A stretch of 64,000 nucleotides of DNA from Arcicella rosea (GCF_040543805.1 NZ_JBEUMS010000021.1:40755-104754); one strand, 5' to 3'. Positions 1 through 9,470 are shown, counted from the stretch's first letter. Notes: a model not told the origin generated them from the sequence alone. A program made the numbers and translations.

Positions 1-389
1 TTACGAACATGTGTCAACGAAAACTCTTCTAAAAGCGATTCCGTTTTTTCACGTTGTTCTTGTTTAGAAAGCTTAGTCATTTCGAGTACAGCTAAAATAT
101 TCTCTTCTACCGAAAGACTTCTAAAAACAGAAGCTTCTTGTGCCAAGTAGCCAATACCCAATCTGGCACGTTTGTACATCGGAAGATTGGTTACTTCTAA
201 ATCATCCAAAAATACTTTTCCAGCATTCGGTTTTACCAAACCCGTAGCCATGTAAAAGGAAGTAGTTTTTCCCGCACCATTTGGACCAAGAAGTCCCACA
301 ATTTCACCTTGAGCTACTTGGTAACTAACATTATCATTTACGACACGCTGTCCGTACTTTTTAACTAAATTTTCTGTTCTTAAAATCAT
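1..389 (-). CDS. lptB: LPS export ABC transporter ATP-binding protein LptB (3' end cut by window edge)
   Basis: This is the ATPase that powers lipopolysaccharide extraction from the inner membrane with LptFG. The 129 visible residues read from an ATG at 389 and run off the window start, so the C-terminal part with the signature and Walker B motifs is missing. Visible are the Walker A motif GPNGAGKTT (about residues 35-43), the Q-loop in GYLAQE (about 80-85) followed by ASVFRSLSVEEN, and the N-terminal MILRTENLVKKYG. The Q-loop plus ASVFRxLSVEEN context is typical of LptB rather than of generic ABC ATPases. It reads in the same direction as recJ upstream, with an 84-nt gap. The family call is strong despite truncation. 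Confidence 0.88.
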   Translation of the reverse strand, partial: MILRTENLVKKYGQRVVNDNVSYQVAQGEIVGLLGPNGAGKTTSFYMATGLVKPNAGKVFLDDLEVTNLPMYKRARLGIGYLAQEASVFRSLSVEENILAVLEMTKLSKQEQREKTESLLEEFSLTHVR

Positions 390-473
390 GGTTTGAATCA
401 GAAGGAAAACCCTCCTTTTAACTTTAATATTTTAGGCAAGCACAAAGCACAACTAATCACTATTTACCAATTA

Positions 474-2198
474 CTAAACCTTAATATCCTTCAACATCAA
501 CTGAAATGATTTTCGTCCTTGCCATTCGTTGATTTCAATAGTATAACAAATTGAAAAAGGCTTGCCTTCTTGTAAGTCCTCAAAAAAATCTTCTACCATC
601 CCAAAACCAACACAAGTATAAGCAGGAGAACCTTCTTGAAAAACATTGATTTTTAAATGCTTTTCTTTCATTTTCAATGCTTTGCCATGCAAGTAAACAT
701 TTTCGGAAACAAAAACAGGCGTCATATTTTGTGGACCAAAAGGCGACATCTGCGACATGATTCTATGAAATTTATCGGATATTTCTACCAAAGGCAATTT
801 CAAGTCAATGTCAATCATGGGCGAAAGTTGCTCAGGTAATATCTTCCGATTAACAACCTCTTCAAATTTACGCCTAAAATTTTCTATCTCAGAGATTTCC
901 AACGTTAAACCTGCCGCAAAAGTATGTCCGCCAAATTGTATTAAATGTTCTGAACATTCCTCAATAGCATCATACACATCAAAACCAGGTACAGAACGAG
1001 CGGAACCCGCAGCGTGTCCATGCGATTCAGTGAGAATAATCGTTGGACGATGATATTTTTCGATACATCTACTCGCCACAATCCCGATGACTCCTTTATG
1101 CCAATCATTTTTAAAAAGTACAGTACTTTTGGCGGATTTCAGGAAATCGTCTTCTTCAATAATGGCTAAAGCCTCGGCAGTAATGTTTGTGTCAAATCCT
1201 TTTCTATCAGTATTATGTTTGGCAATGATGTTGGCAAAGTCTGTAGCTTCTTCTTCGTTGTCGGTCAATAATAAATTGACGGCATCGTATGCGTGTTTAA
1301 TTCTTCCTGCCGCATTAATTCTTGGTCCTAAACCAAAAACTACTTTAGTAATATCCATTTTACCCGCTAAACTAGCCGATTGCATCAAAGCTTTCAATCC
1401 CGTTCTTGGATTGGAGTTCAATTGTTGCAAACCGTAAAAAGCCATAACTCTATTTTCGCCTGTAATCGGCACAATATCGCAAGAAATAGAAGTAACGACT
1501 AAATCCAAGTAAGGAAGTAATAATTCCTGAGAAATGCCATGTGTTTGACAATAAGCTTGTAACAATTTAAAGCCAACGCCACAGCCTGTTAATTCTTTGT
1601 AAGGATATGCACAATCAGACCTTTTAGGGTCGAGTATCGCCACGGCTGGCGGAAGGTCGTTATCGTCAGGACGGTGATGGTCGCACACGATAAAATCAAC
1701 GCCATGTTCTTTTGCCCAAGTAATTTTTTCTTTGGATTTAATCCCGCAGTCTAAACTCACAATCAATCCAAAACCCTCATTGGCTGCTTTCTCTACACCA
1801 GCTTGCGAAACGCCATAACCTTCGGCATAGCGGTCTGGAATATAAAATTCCAAAGGACAGCTTGCTGAATTTTGATAAACAACATTTTTCAAGAAACCGT
1901 AAAAAGTTGCAACAGAAGTAGTTCCATCAACATCGTAGTCGCCATAAATCATGATTTTTTCGCCAGAAGAAATGGCTTTCGTCAATCTTTCTACTGCTTT
2001 GTCCATGTCTTTCATCAAGAATGGGTCGTGCAGATGAGCTAAATCTGGGCGAAAAAAAGCTTTGGCTTCATCAAAAGTATTAATATCACGCTGTGCTAAA
2101 AGCGTAGCAATTTCCGTTGAAACATTGATTGCTTCAGCGACTTGTTTTATTTTTTCTGTGGAAGGAATGGGTTTATAAATCCAACGTTTTTCTGTCAT
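474..2198 (-). CDS. recJ: Single-stranded-DNA-specific exonuclease RecJ
   Basis: RecJ is a 5'-3' single-strand exonuclease of the DHH phosphoesterase family used in recombination and mismatch repair. Visible are the metal-binding motif DYDVDG (about residue 87), the DHH motif in VCDHHRPDDND (about residue 175), and the DHHA1 nucleic-acid-binding motif GGHTFAAGL near residue 430. At 574 aa the length fits the family. The frame opens at 2213, but the ATG at 2198 (MTEKRWIY) is chosen because the five residues before it (MYFCL) lie in the hairpin-flanking DNA and look unlike coding sequence. A strong hairpin sits immediately upstream and separates it from the nfu-like gene. Confidence 0.95.
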   Translation of the reverse strand: MTEKRWIYKPIPSTEKIKQVAEAINVSTEIATLLAQRDINTFDEAKAFFRPDLAHLHDPFLMKDMDKAVERLTKAISSGEKIMIYGDYDVDGTTSVATFYGFLKNVVYQNSASCPLEFYIPDRYAEGYGVSQAGVEKAANEGFGLIVSLDCGIKSKEKITWAKEHGVDFIVCDHHRPDDNDLPPAVAILDPKRSDCAYPYKELTGCGVGFKLLQAYCQTHGISQELLLPYLDLVVTSISCDIVPITGENRVMAFYGLQQLNSNPRTGLKALMQSASLAGKMDITKVVFGLGPRINAAGRIKHAYDAVNLLLTDNEEEATDFANIIAKHNTDRKGFDTNITAEALAIIEEDDFLKSAKSTVLFKNDWHKGVIGIVASRCIEKYHRPTIILTESHGHAAGSARSVPGFDVYDAIEECSEHLIQFGGHTFAAGLTLEISEIENFRRKFEEVVNRKILPEQLSPMIDIDLKLPLVEISDKFHRIMSQMSPFGPQNMTPVFVSENVYLHGKALKMKEKHLKINVFQEGSPAYTCVGFGMVEDFFEDLQEGKPFSICYTIEINEWQGRKSFQLMLKDIKV

Positions 2199-2213
2199 AA
2201 GGCAAAAATACAA

Positions 2214-2246
2214 AGACCTGCAAGGTTTCGGAAGCCTTGCAGGTCT
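2214..2246 (-). terminator. Palindromic terminator / possible REP-like hairpin downstream of the NifU-type gene
   Basis: Perfect 12-bp inverted repeat (AGACCTGCAAGG and its complement) around a short loop that can itself pair further. On the minus strand it is followed by a T-rich stretch, so it would end transcription of the upstream Fe-S carrier gene just before recJ. The stem type (palindromic GACCTGCAAGG) also suggests a dispersed repeat, but this cannot be tested within one window. Confidence 0.7.
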
Positions 2247-2287
2247 AATCTATATAATTTAAGAAAAATTAAGCTTAAGGAATGGTT

Positions 2288-2878
2288 TTACACACCTTCT
2301 GCTACTACTTCTTTTACTTCTGGAACCATACGAGTTAAAAGATTTTCAATCCCTTGTTTCAAAGTCATCGTAGAAGACGGACAACCTGAACATGAACCTT
2401 GAAGCAATACTTTCACTGTTCCTTCATTGAAAGAGTGAAAATTGATTGCTCCACCGTCTGATTCTACGGCTGGACGAACGTATTGTTCTAAAACTGCTTT
2501 GATTTTTACTACTGTTTCAGAATCTTGCTCACCTCCTATTACATCGTTGGCAGCAATGGTTGCTTTTGTAAATACTTCTTTCTTCTCTTCAAAGAAACCT
2601 TTCAAAAATTGTTTCAAACCAAATAGTTCATCTTCCCATTTTGTGTCTTCGTCTTTTGTAACGGTTACAAAATTTGATGAAATGAATACTCGTTTGACAA
2701 AATCAAAGCCGAATAAAGCAACTGCCAAAGGTGAATTTTTGCCTTCTGCTACTGCATCTGATGGTGTAGCGTAGTCGAACGATAAACCTTCAGGAGCTAA
2801 CACAAAGTTCAAGACAAACTTCATTGAGTTTGGGTTTGGCGTTGATTCTGTGTAAATTAATATCTGCTGTTTTAACAT
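2288..2878 (-). CDS. NifU-family Fe-S cluster carrier (Nfu type)
   Basis: A two-domain Nfu protein that accepts iron-sulfur clusters and passes them to apo-enzymes. The N-terminal domain begins with the diagnostic TESTPNPNSMKFV (about residues 10-22). The C-terminal NifU domain carries the cluster-binding C-x2-C in GSCSGCPSS (Cys163 and Cys166 of 196 residues). Length and domain order match eukaryotic/bacterial Nfu1 proteins, not the scaffold IscU. It ends before a strong hairpin at 2214-2246 and is divergent from the membrane protein at 3000, so the gap 2879-2999 should hold both promoters. No clear promoter box was seen there. Confidence 0.92.
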   Translation of the reverse strand: MLKQQILIYTESTPNPNSMKFVLNFVLAPEGLSFDYATPSDAVAEGKNSPLAVALFGFDFVKRVFISSNFVTVTKDEDTKWEDELFGLKQFLKGFFEEKKEVFTKATIAANDVIGGEQDSETVVKIKAVLEQYVRPAVESDGGAINFHSFNEGTVKVLLQGSCSGCPSSTMTLKQGIENLLTRMVPEVKEVVAEGV

Positions 2879-2999
2879 GAGTTCTATTTAATTTGTATCT
2901 GGATTTGGTCGTATTTTAAAAATGCGCTGAATTGACTATAAAATTAGCAAGCAATCAGGAAACATTTAAAACACAAAATTAGTTTTCAGAAACGTATAA

Positions 3000-4379
3000 A
3001 TGTCAGAATACCTTCAAAAAAATAGTGTTTGGCTACTTCCAATATCAATTGTTCTGTCTGCAATTGGTTATGTTTGGATATTATATTACTTGCCAAGAGC
3101 CAATTTCAATGTTTTTATCAGTATTATCGTTTTACTTTTCGGCTTGTATTTTTTAATCATAAAAAGTGCGTCCAAGTATTTCAATATAAAGTACTTATTG
3201 GGTATTGCGGTTGTTCTAAGGTTATTGTTATTATTCGCAGTCCCGAATTTGTCTGATGATTTTTACAGATTTGTTTGGGACGGGCGATTGATTGTTGCAG
3301 GCAAAAATCCATATTTATATTTACCCAACGAATTTCCAGAAAATCCAATCTTTGCTTATTTAAATTCTCCGAATTATTACACAGTTTATCCTCCTTTCAA
3401 TCAGTTTATTTTTGGTCTGGCTTCATGGTTTTTTCCTGAAAACTTGCTTGGAAATATCGTTTTGCTAAGAATCATCATCGTATTGGCTGATGTTGGAGTA
3501 ATAGTTTTACTTTACCAACTCAAAAAAGAAAAGGTATTACTTTATGCTTTCAACCCATTAATTATCATCGAACTGACGGGCAATTTACATTTTGAAGGAT
3601 TAATGATTTTCTGGTTTCTGTTTGCCATTTATTTTTTTGTTCGTGGCAAGAAACAAGTTTCAGAACGAGATAAACTTTGGGCGATGATATGTTTTACTTT
3701 GTCGGTCGCCACCAAATTAATCCCCTTGATTTTTTTGCCTTTAATCATAAAAAAGATTGGCTTTAAAAACGGACTCAGGTTATCCTTTTTTTCAGGTTTT
3801 TTATTTGTACTACTTTGGCTTCCATTTTTCGACAGAGAAATAATCAGTAATTTCTTTTCAAGCATCGACCTCTACTTTCAAAGTTTTCAGTTCAATGCTT
3901 GTGTGTATTATATCATCCGAGAAATCGGTTTCTTGATACTCGGTTTCGATGTCGTTTGGTGGGTTGGTGGAATCTTAGGGTTTTCGGGTTTGTCTATTAT
4001 CTTGAATTTATCTTGGGGGAAATTTTGGTGGAAGCAAGACAATTTCAGCAATTTACTGAAAAATGAAGGAGAAGAAATGACAGAAAAAATGCTTGAAACT
4101 TTCTATGTAACGGCATTATTGATTGTAACGACGTATTATTTTTTCGCTACAACAGTACATCCTTGGTACATCGTTACGGTTTTTACTTTATCCTTACTTA
4201 CTCCTTATCGTTTCGGAATTGTATGGTCTGGAATGGTGATGCTTTCCTACTTTGCTTATCGACAAGTGCCTGTTAATGAGTCACTTTCTCTGATTGCTAT
4301 CGAATATTCAGTCGTAATTGGCACGATGCTTTATGAGCTGAAAATAAGCCGTTTAGCGATTTATCCACACCAAAAGTAG
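3000..4379 (+). CDS. Polytopic membrane protein, GT-C / family 87-like glycosyltransferase
   Basis: A 459-residue protein with about ten or more hydrophobic segments. The loop after the early membrane helices reads LSDDFYRFVWDGRLIVAGKNPY (split: LSDDFYRFVWDGR at about 83-95, then AGKNPY). The acidic DD pair with a nearby WDG and NPY is characteristic of GT-C enzymes that use polyprenyl-phosphate sugars, such as GT87/mannosyltransferase-like proteins. A second conserved-looking loop, VHPWYIV, occurs near residue 387. The donor and acceptor cannot be read from sequence. It stands alone between the divergent Nfu gene and mutL, and its product probably acts in the inner membrane on lipids or glycans. 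Confidence 0.7.
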   Translation: MSEYLQKNSVWLLPISIVLSAIGYVWILYYLPRANFNVFISIIVLLFGLYFLIIKSASKYFNIKYLLGIAVVLRLLLLFAVPNLSDDFYRFVWDGRLIVAGKNPYLYLPNEFPENPIFAYLNSPNYYTVYPPFNQFIFGLASWFFPENLLGNIVLLRIIIVLADVGVIVLLYQLKKEKVLLYAFNPLIIIELTGNLHFEGLMIFWFLFAIYFFVRGKKQVSERDKLWAMICFTLSVATKLIPLIFLPLIIKKIGFKNGLRLSFFSGFLFVLLWLPFFDREIISNFFSSIDLYFQSFQFNACVYYIIREIGFLILGFDVVWWVGGILGFSGLSIILNLSWGKFWWKQDNFSNLLKNEGEEMTEKMLETFYVTALLIVTTYYFFATTVHPWYIVTVFTLSLLTPYRFGIVWSGMVMLSYFAYRQVPVNESLSLIAIEYSVVIGTMLYELKISRLAIYPHQK

Positions 4380-4478
4380 ATTTTTTGTTGGCATTCCCTG
4401 CTTTTATCACGAACTTAGAGGTACAATTCGGAGAACTCCACTGTCAAAAAAAGCTAACCTAAAATACGTTTTCAGAAA

Positions 4479-6371
4479 ATGTTAGATATCATCCAACTGC
4501 TCCCTGATTCCATTGCGAACCAGATTGCCGCCGGCGAAGTCGTACAACGACCAGCTTCTGTGGTGAAAGAGCTTTTGGAAAATTCCATCGACGCCCAGTC
4601 AACAAACATTCAATTAATCGTCAGAGAAGCAGGAAAAACCTTAATTCAAGTCATTGATAACGGTTTGGGTATGTCTGAAACCGATGCAAGAATGTGTTTT
4701 GAGCGTCATGCTACTTCCAAAATTCGTACTTCCGACGACCTCTTCAAAATCAGAACGATGGGTTTTCGGGGCGAAGCGATGGCATCTATCGCTGCCGTTG
4801 CACAAGTAGAAATGCGTACTCGCAGAACAACCGACGAATTAGGTGTTTTAATAAAAATAGAAGCTTCGGAATTAAAAGCACAAGAAGCTATTGCTACTCC
4901 AGAAGGCACAAGTACTCAGGTGAAAAACCTGTTTTTTAATGTGCCAGCCCGTAGAAATTTTCTAAAGTCGAACCCAGTTGAAATGCGTCATATCATCGAC
5001 GAATTTCAAAGAGTAGCTTTATCCAATCCTGAAATTTCATTCTCTTTACATCATAACGATACCGAAGTATATAATTTGCCTGCGGGTAAATTGAGCCGAA
5101 GAATTGTAGATTTATTCGGAAAAGGCTATCGTGAACAATTAGCTTCTTGCGAAGAAGAAACCTCTTTCGTAAGTGTTCGTGGATATGTTGGTAAACCAGA
5201 GTACGCCAAAAAAACTCGTGGTGAACAGTTCTTTTTTGCCAATAATCGTTTTATCAAAAATAGCTATTTGAATCATGCTGTGATGAGTTCTTTTGAAGGA
5301 TTAATTCCAGAAGGTTCGCATCCGTTTTATGTACTTTTTATTGAAATCGACCCAATTCACATTGATATAAACGTTCATCCGACCAAAACAGAAATTAAGT
5401 TTGATGATGAACGAACGGTCTATGCCATTGTGCAAGCAGCTGTTCGAAAGTCTATGAGTCAGCATAATTTAATGCCTTCTTTGGATTTTGAAACAGATGT
5501 GAATTTCGCCAATAATATTTTTCAGTTCAACGGTTCTCCTTTTGAAAAAACAAAAGAAACGGCTGGTGTAAGTTCTTTCGCAAGAACGACAGAAGCACCT
5601 TTTAGAGAAAAAACGAATCTGACAAATTGGAATAAATTATATGAAGGTTTGAATCGTCAGCTTGATGATTTTGAAAGAAAAGAACCTGAAATAGAACAAA
5701 CGAAAGTTGATTTTGGCGATACCACAGAAAGTACTTCGTTCTTATTGAAAAGTAAAGCGAATGATATTGGGAGTAATCGTCCGCAAAGAGCTTCGCAAGA
5801 TTCTGAGGCTTCAACTTTTCAGATTCATAATCGCTATATTATTTCTCAGGTAAAATCTGGAATGCTTTTGATTGACCAACGTGCGGCTTATGAAAGAATT
5901 TTATATGAGAAATTCTCGCAGAATTTACGCAAAAATGGCGGTGCGTCTCAACAATTATTATTCCCGACAAAAGTAAAACTGACGACAGCAGATTTTCATT
6001 TATTGCTTGAAATTCAAGATGAAATTAGGAATCTTGGCTTTGTCTTGAGTGTTGTAGAACATGATTCTTTCATGGTGAATGGTATTCCTGCCGATTCTCC
6101 AGAAGAAAATGAACAACAAATGCTGGAGGGAATTCTGGAGCAATTCAAACAAAATGAATCAGAATTACATTTGGATAAAGCTGAAAATCTAGCTCGTGCT
6201 ATGGCAAAACGTTCGGCTGGGCGTTATGGAAATCATGCTTTAACTGTTTTAGAAATGAATACTTTGGTAGAACAGCTTTTCGCTTCTTCAAACCCAAGCT
6301 ATACGCCAAGTGGCGAAATAACGATGAAGATTGTTTCTTTATCAGATATGGGAAGTTTATTCTTGCGGTAA
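4479..6371 (+). CDS. mutL: DNA mismatch repair protein MutL
   Basis: MutL couples MutS mismatch recognition to downstream repair. The GHKL ATPase motifs are all present: ELLENSIDA (motif I, about residue 29), DNGLGM (motif II, about 61), TSKI and GFRGEA (motif III, about 76-100). The 630-residue length includes the MutL C-terminal dimerisation domain. In that domain the site expected to read DQHAxxExxxxE in nicking MutL proteins reads DQRAAYERILYE, with His replaced by Arg. No CPHGRP-like zinc site is visible near the end, where the sequence is SYTPSGEIT. Endonuclease activity is therefore uncertain. The M28 peptidase gene follows 35 nt downstream. Confidence 0.96.
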   Translation: MLDIIQLLPDSIANQIAAGEVVQRPASVVKELLENSIDAQSTNIQLIVREAGKTLIQVIDNGLGMSETDARMCFERHATSKIRTSDDLFKIRTMGFRGEAMASIAAVAQVEMRTRRTTDELGVLIKIEASELKAQEAIATPEGTSTQVKNLFFNVPARRNFLKSNPVEMRHIIDEFQRVALSNPEISFSLHHNDTEVYNLPAGKLSRRIVDLFGKGYREQLASCEEETSFVSVRGYVGKPEYAKKTRGEQFFFANNRFIKNSYLNHAVMSSFEGLIPEGSHPFYVLFIEIDPIHIDINVHPTKTEIKFDDERTVYAIVQAAVRKSMSQHNLMPSLDFETDVNFANNIFQFNGSPFEKTKETAGVSSFARTTEAPFREKTNLTNWNKLYEGLNRQLDDFERKEPEIEQTKVDFGDTTESTSFLLKSKANDIGSNRPQRASQDSEASTFQIHNRYIISQVKSGMLLIDQRAAYERILYEKFSQNLRKNGGASQQLLFPTKVKLTTADFHLLLEIQDEIRNLGFVLSVVEHDSFMVNGIPADSPEENEQQMLEGILEQFKQNESELHLDKAENLARAMAKRSAGRYGNHALTVLEMNTLVEQLFASSNPSYTPSGEITMKIVSLSDMGSLFLR

Positions 6372-6406
6372 TCAACAATGTTAAAAGAGTATTATAAAAA
6401 TTAATA

Positions 6407-7417
6407 ATGAAAACGAATCGAATAGCGCTATTCCTGTTAGCAATTTTTATTTTTTCAGGTGTGGCAGTTTACTTTAAATCTTGCCAAACGACTAGCTCAC
6501 AAGAAAGTGTTCCTCAAGAAGAAATCACACTTAATCCCGCTCCAGATTTCAATGCAGATTCAGCTTATAGCTTTGTTGAAAAACAAGTAAGTTTTGGACC
6601 AAGGGTTCCCAATACCAAAGCACACAAAGAATGTGCAACTTGGTTGGTTGCAAAACTAAAACAATTAGGCTGTGAAGTAAGTACACAAGATTTTGTAGCA
6701 ACTACTTTTGATGGAAAGAAATTGAATGCAACGAATATCATTGGTTCAATCAATCCAACTGCGACGAAAAGAATTTTATTAACGGCTCATTGGGATGCAC
6801 GCTCGGTGGCAGACAAAGATTCTGTCGATAAAAATAAAGCAATTGATGCCGCAAATGACGGAGGAAGTGGCGTTGGTGTTTTATTAGAATTAGCAAGAAG
6901 TATTCAAGAGGCGAAAACTAAACCTAATGTTGGTGTTGATATTATCTTTTTTGATGTAGAAGACGTCGGCGAACCAGAAGACTTTAAAGGTGAGCATGGA
7001 CAAAATTCTTGGTGTTTAGGTTCGCAATATTGGGCAAGTCATAAACACAAAGAAAATTATACGGCTTATTACGGAATCAATTTAGACATGGTTGGGGCAA
7101 AAGGAGCTGTTTTCCCACACGAAGGTACTTCAATGCAATACGCACCAATGATTGTCCGTAACGTTTGGGACATAGCAAGCAGATTAGGTTATTCTAATTT
7201 ATTTATTGATGCAGATGGCGGAGGTTTGGTTGACGACCACGTACCTGTAAATGATGTAGCGAAAATTCAAATGATTGATATTATTGAATTAAGACCAAAC
7301 GACCCAAAAACTTTTGGGGCATATCATCATACGCATCAAGATAACATGTCGGTGATTGATAAAAATACTTTAAAAGCTGTGGGACAAACTGTTTTGACAG
7401 TTTTGTATCAGGAATAG
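6407..7417 (+). CDS. M28-family zinc protein, probable secreted glutaminyl-peptide cyclotransferase
   Basis: A 336-residue M28-fold protein with an N-terminal hydrophobic export segment (residues 5-24) ending near Cys26, so it is periplasmic or membrane-anchored. A lipobox is possible but non-canonical (FKSC). Zinc ligands seen in order are LLTAHWDAR (His), AANDGGSG (Asp), FDVEDVGE (Glu pair), NLDMVG (Asp) and HHTHQDN (His). The single-zinc-like arrangement, the WDAR motif and the SWCLGSQYW segment resemble type II glutaminyl cyclases more than aminopeptidases. Glutaminyl cyclase would convert N-terminal Gln of exported proteins to pyroglutamate. An aminopeptidase role cannot be excluded. Confidence 0.75.
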   Translation: MKTNRIALFLLAIFIFSGVAVYFKSCQTTSSQESVPQEEITLNPAPDFNADSAYSFVEKQVSFGPRVPNTKAHKECATWLVAKLKQLGCEVSTQDFVATTFDGKKLNATNIIGSINPTATKRILLTAHWDARSVADKDSVDKNKAIDAANDGGSGVGVLLELARSIQEAKTKPNVGVDIIFFDVEDVGEPEDFKGEHGQNSWCLGSQYWASHKHKENYTAYYGINLDMVGAKGAVFPHEGTSMQYAPMIVRNVWDIASRLGYSNLFIDADGGGLVDDHVPVNDVAKIQMIDIIELRPNDPKTFGAYHHTHQDNMSVIDKNTLKAVGQTVLTVLYQE

Positions 7418-7420
7418 CGG

Positions 7421-7521
7421 TAAGCTATGAGCCGTGAGCAATGAGCTGAAAGCTCATTGAATACAGCACTGTAAAGTCTAAAACAAAAGCTCAAAGCTGA
7501 AAGCTCATGGCTCATAGCTTA
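7421..7521. repeat. Imperfect inverted repeat built of AGCTxxxGAGC-like units
   Basis: Outer arms at 7421-7439 and 7503-7521 are complementary at 18 of 19 positions (TAAGCTATGAGCC..GAGC). Inside lie repeated AGCTGAAAGCTCAT units, once as a small palindrome at 7441-7457. The element lies between the M28 gene and the gcvT promoter. It has no coding potential and may act as a terminator or be a dispersed repeat. Confidence 0.7.
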
Positions 7522-7551
7522 TAGCTTTTTAGACTTCTCAAGATACTTTGT

Positions 7552-7559
7552 TACTTTTG
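7552..7559 (+). promoter_or_regulatory. Bacteroidota -7 promoter element for gcvT
   Basis: TACTTTTG matches the TAnnTTTG consensus exactly and lies 73 nt before the gcvT ATG. A clear TTTG -33 box at the usual distance was not seen. Confidence 0.5.
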
Positions 7560-7632
7560 TGAAATATATGACAAACATATACTTACTAACCACATATTTT
7601 TTGGTTAATCTTTCAATTTCAATCAACATCCA

Positions 7633-8730
7633 ATGGAACAAACAGAAGTTTTAAAATACGTTCATCTAAATGATGTTCATGTGTCGCTTGGGGCAAAAAT
7701 GGTACCTTTTGCAGGATATTCAATGCCAGTTTTATATTCAAACCTTATTCAAGAACATATTGGTGTTCGTACTTCGGTAGGTGTTTTTGATGTATCGCAC
7801 ATGGGCGAGTTTGTAGTTAAAGGAGAACGTGCCACTGAATTTTTACAATATGTTACTTCTAATGATGTTTCGGTTTTGATTGATGGAAAAGTACAGTATT
7901 CATGTTTACCAAACGATAAAGGCGGAATTGTAGATGACCTCTTGGTGTATCGTTGGGACGAAAACGAATATTATTTAGTAGTAAATGCGTCAAACATTGA
8001 AAAAGATTGGAATTGGCTACAGCAAAATAATACATTCGGTGTAGAAATGGAAAACATTTCAGACAGATTGAGTCTTTTCGCAGTTCAAGGTCCAAAAGCG
8101 ATTGATACGCTGAAAAAGCTTACGGATTTAGATTTAGATTCGATGGAGTATTATTCTTTCAAATCAGGAACAGTAGCAGGAATTGGGGATGTCTTGATTT
8201 CTTCAACAGGTTATACTGGCGCTGGCGGTTTTGAAGTATATGTTTGGAACAAAGATGCCGAAGCGATGTGGAAAGCGATTTTCGAAGCAGGTTCAGAGTT
8301 TAATATCATGCCTGTAGGTTTAGGTGCAAGAGATACTTTACGTACAGAAATGGGCTATTGTTTATACGGAAACGATATTGACGATAGTACTTCTCCAATT
8401 GAAGCAGGTTTAGGATGGATTACCAAATTCAACAAAGAATTTATCAATTCTGAATTCCATAAAAAAATTAAAGAAAACGGACCAACACGTAAATTAGTAG
8501 GTTTTGAAATGATTGATAGAGGTATTCCTCGTCAGCATTATGAAATTATGGATGCTGCTGGTAATATCATTGGCGAAGTAACTTCTGGAACACAATCGCC
8601 TACGCTTAGTAAAGGAATTGGAATGGGTTATATCACCAAAGAATACACCAAAGTAGGTTCGGAAGTATATATCAATATCCGTAACAAATATTTGAAGGCA
8701 GTAGTGACCAAAATGCCCTTTTTGAAGTAA
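7633..8730 (+). CDS. gcvT: Aminomethyltransferase (glycine cleavage system T protein)
   Basis: GcvT transfers the aminomethyl carbon from lipoylated H protein to tetrahydrofolate, releasing ammonia. The 365-residue length fits the family. Characteristic stretches are the N-terminal LGAKMVPFAGYSMPV (about residues 17-31), VGVFDVSHMGE, the folate-site region STGYTGAGGFEVY (about 196-208), and LGARDTLRTEMGYCLYG with the conserved Arg/Glu. The other glycine cleavage genes (gcvP, gcvH) are not in the window. comB follows 26 nt downstream in the same direction and may be co-transcribed. Confidence 0.96.
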   Translation: MEQTEVLKYVHLNDVHVSLGAKMVPFAGYSMPVLYSNLIQEHIGVRTSVGVFDVSHMGEFVVKGERATEFLQYVTSNDVSVLIDGKVQYSCLPNDKGGIVDDLLVYRWDENEYYLVVNASNIEKDWNWLQQNNTFGVEMENISDRLSLFAVQGPKAIDTLKKLTDLDLDSMEYYSFKSGTVAGIGDVLISSTGYTGAGGFEVYVWNKDAEAMWKAIFEAGSEFNIMPVGLGARDTLRTEMGYCLYGNDIDDSTSPIEAGLGWITKFNKEFINSEFHKKIKENGPTRKLVGFEMIDRGIPRQHYEIMDAAGNIIGEVTSGTQSPTLSKGIGMGYITKEYTKVGSEVYINIRNKYLKAVVTKMPFLK

Positions 8731-8756
8731 AATGTGAATTAGATTTTTTTGAAATT

Positions 8757-9461
8757 ATGCAAAAAATAGACGTTTGTATCAGTCCCGAGTTATTACATTT
8801 ATATAATATCGAAAATTCGATTGTTGTCGTTGTAGATATTTTTAGAGCTACTTCTTGTATGACAACCGCTTTCGCCAATGGTGTAGAAGCAATCATACCA
8901 GTATCAACAATTGAAGAATGTGTAAGTTATCAACAAAAAGGTTACTTAGCAGCGGCAGAACGTGATGGAAAAACACCAGAAGGTTTTGATTTCGATAATT
9001 CGCCTTTCAGTTACATGACTGAAAAAGTGAATGGTGCAACGGTTTGTGTTACTACAACCAATGGTACTTTGGCAATAAACAAATCGAAATCGGCGGTAAA
9101 AGTAATGGTAGGCTCTTTCTTGAACTTGGGGGCTTTAACGAATTACTTAAAAGAACAACAATACGATATTTTGGTATTATGTGCGGGCTGGAAAGGCAAA
9201 CCGAATTTAGAAGATACACTTTTTGCAGGAGCTTTAGTAGAGCGTTTGCAAGAAGAATTTATGGTAGAAGATGATTCAGCTTTGATGGCGTTACGTCAAT
9301 ATGAATTAGCTAAAAATGATTTATTATCGTTTGTAGCATCTTCTTCTCACGTAAAAAGATTACAGCGTTTAGGTATTCAAAAAGACATCGCTTATTGTTT
9401 ACAACAGGATTTGTACGATGTTTTACCTGTAATGCGTGGGAATACTTTAGTAAAAATGTAA
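8757..9461 (+). CDS. comB: 2-phosphosulfolactate phosphatase-like protein (ComB family)
   Basis: ComB removes phosphate from 2-phosphosulfolactate in methanogen coenzyme M synthesis, and homologues occur in many bacteria. The family signatures are visible: VVVDIFRATSCMTTAFANG (residues about 24-42), AAERDGKTPEGFDFDNSP, TTTNGTLAI, and LVLCAGWKGKPNLED. The 234-residue length fits. No other coenzyme M gene (comA, comC) is nearby, so the substrate in this organism is unknown and the name reflects family only. It overlaps no gene and ends before a bidirectional hairpin. Confidence 0.88.
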   Translation: MQKIDVCISPELLHLYNIENSIVVVVDIFRATSCMTTAFANGVEAIIPVSTIEECVSYQQKGYLAAAERDGKTPEGFDFDNSPFSYMTEKVNGATVCVTTTNGTLAINKSKSAVKVMVGSFLNLGALTNYLKEQQYDILVLCAGWKGKPNLEDTLFAGALVERLQEEFMVEDDSALMALRQYELAKNDLLSFVASSSHVKRLQRLGIQKDIAYCLQQDLYDVLPVMRGNTLVKM

Positions 9462-9470
9462 TTTCTGTAA

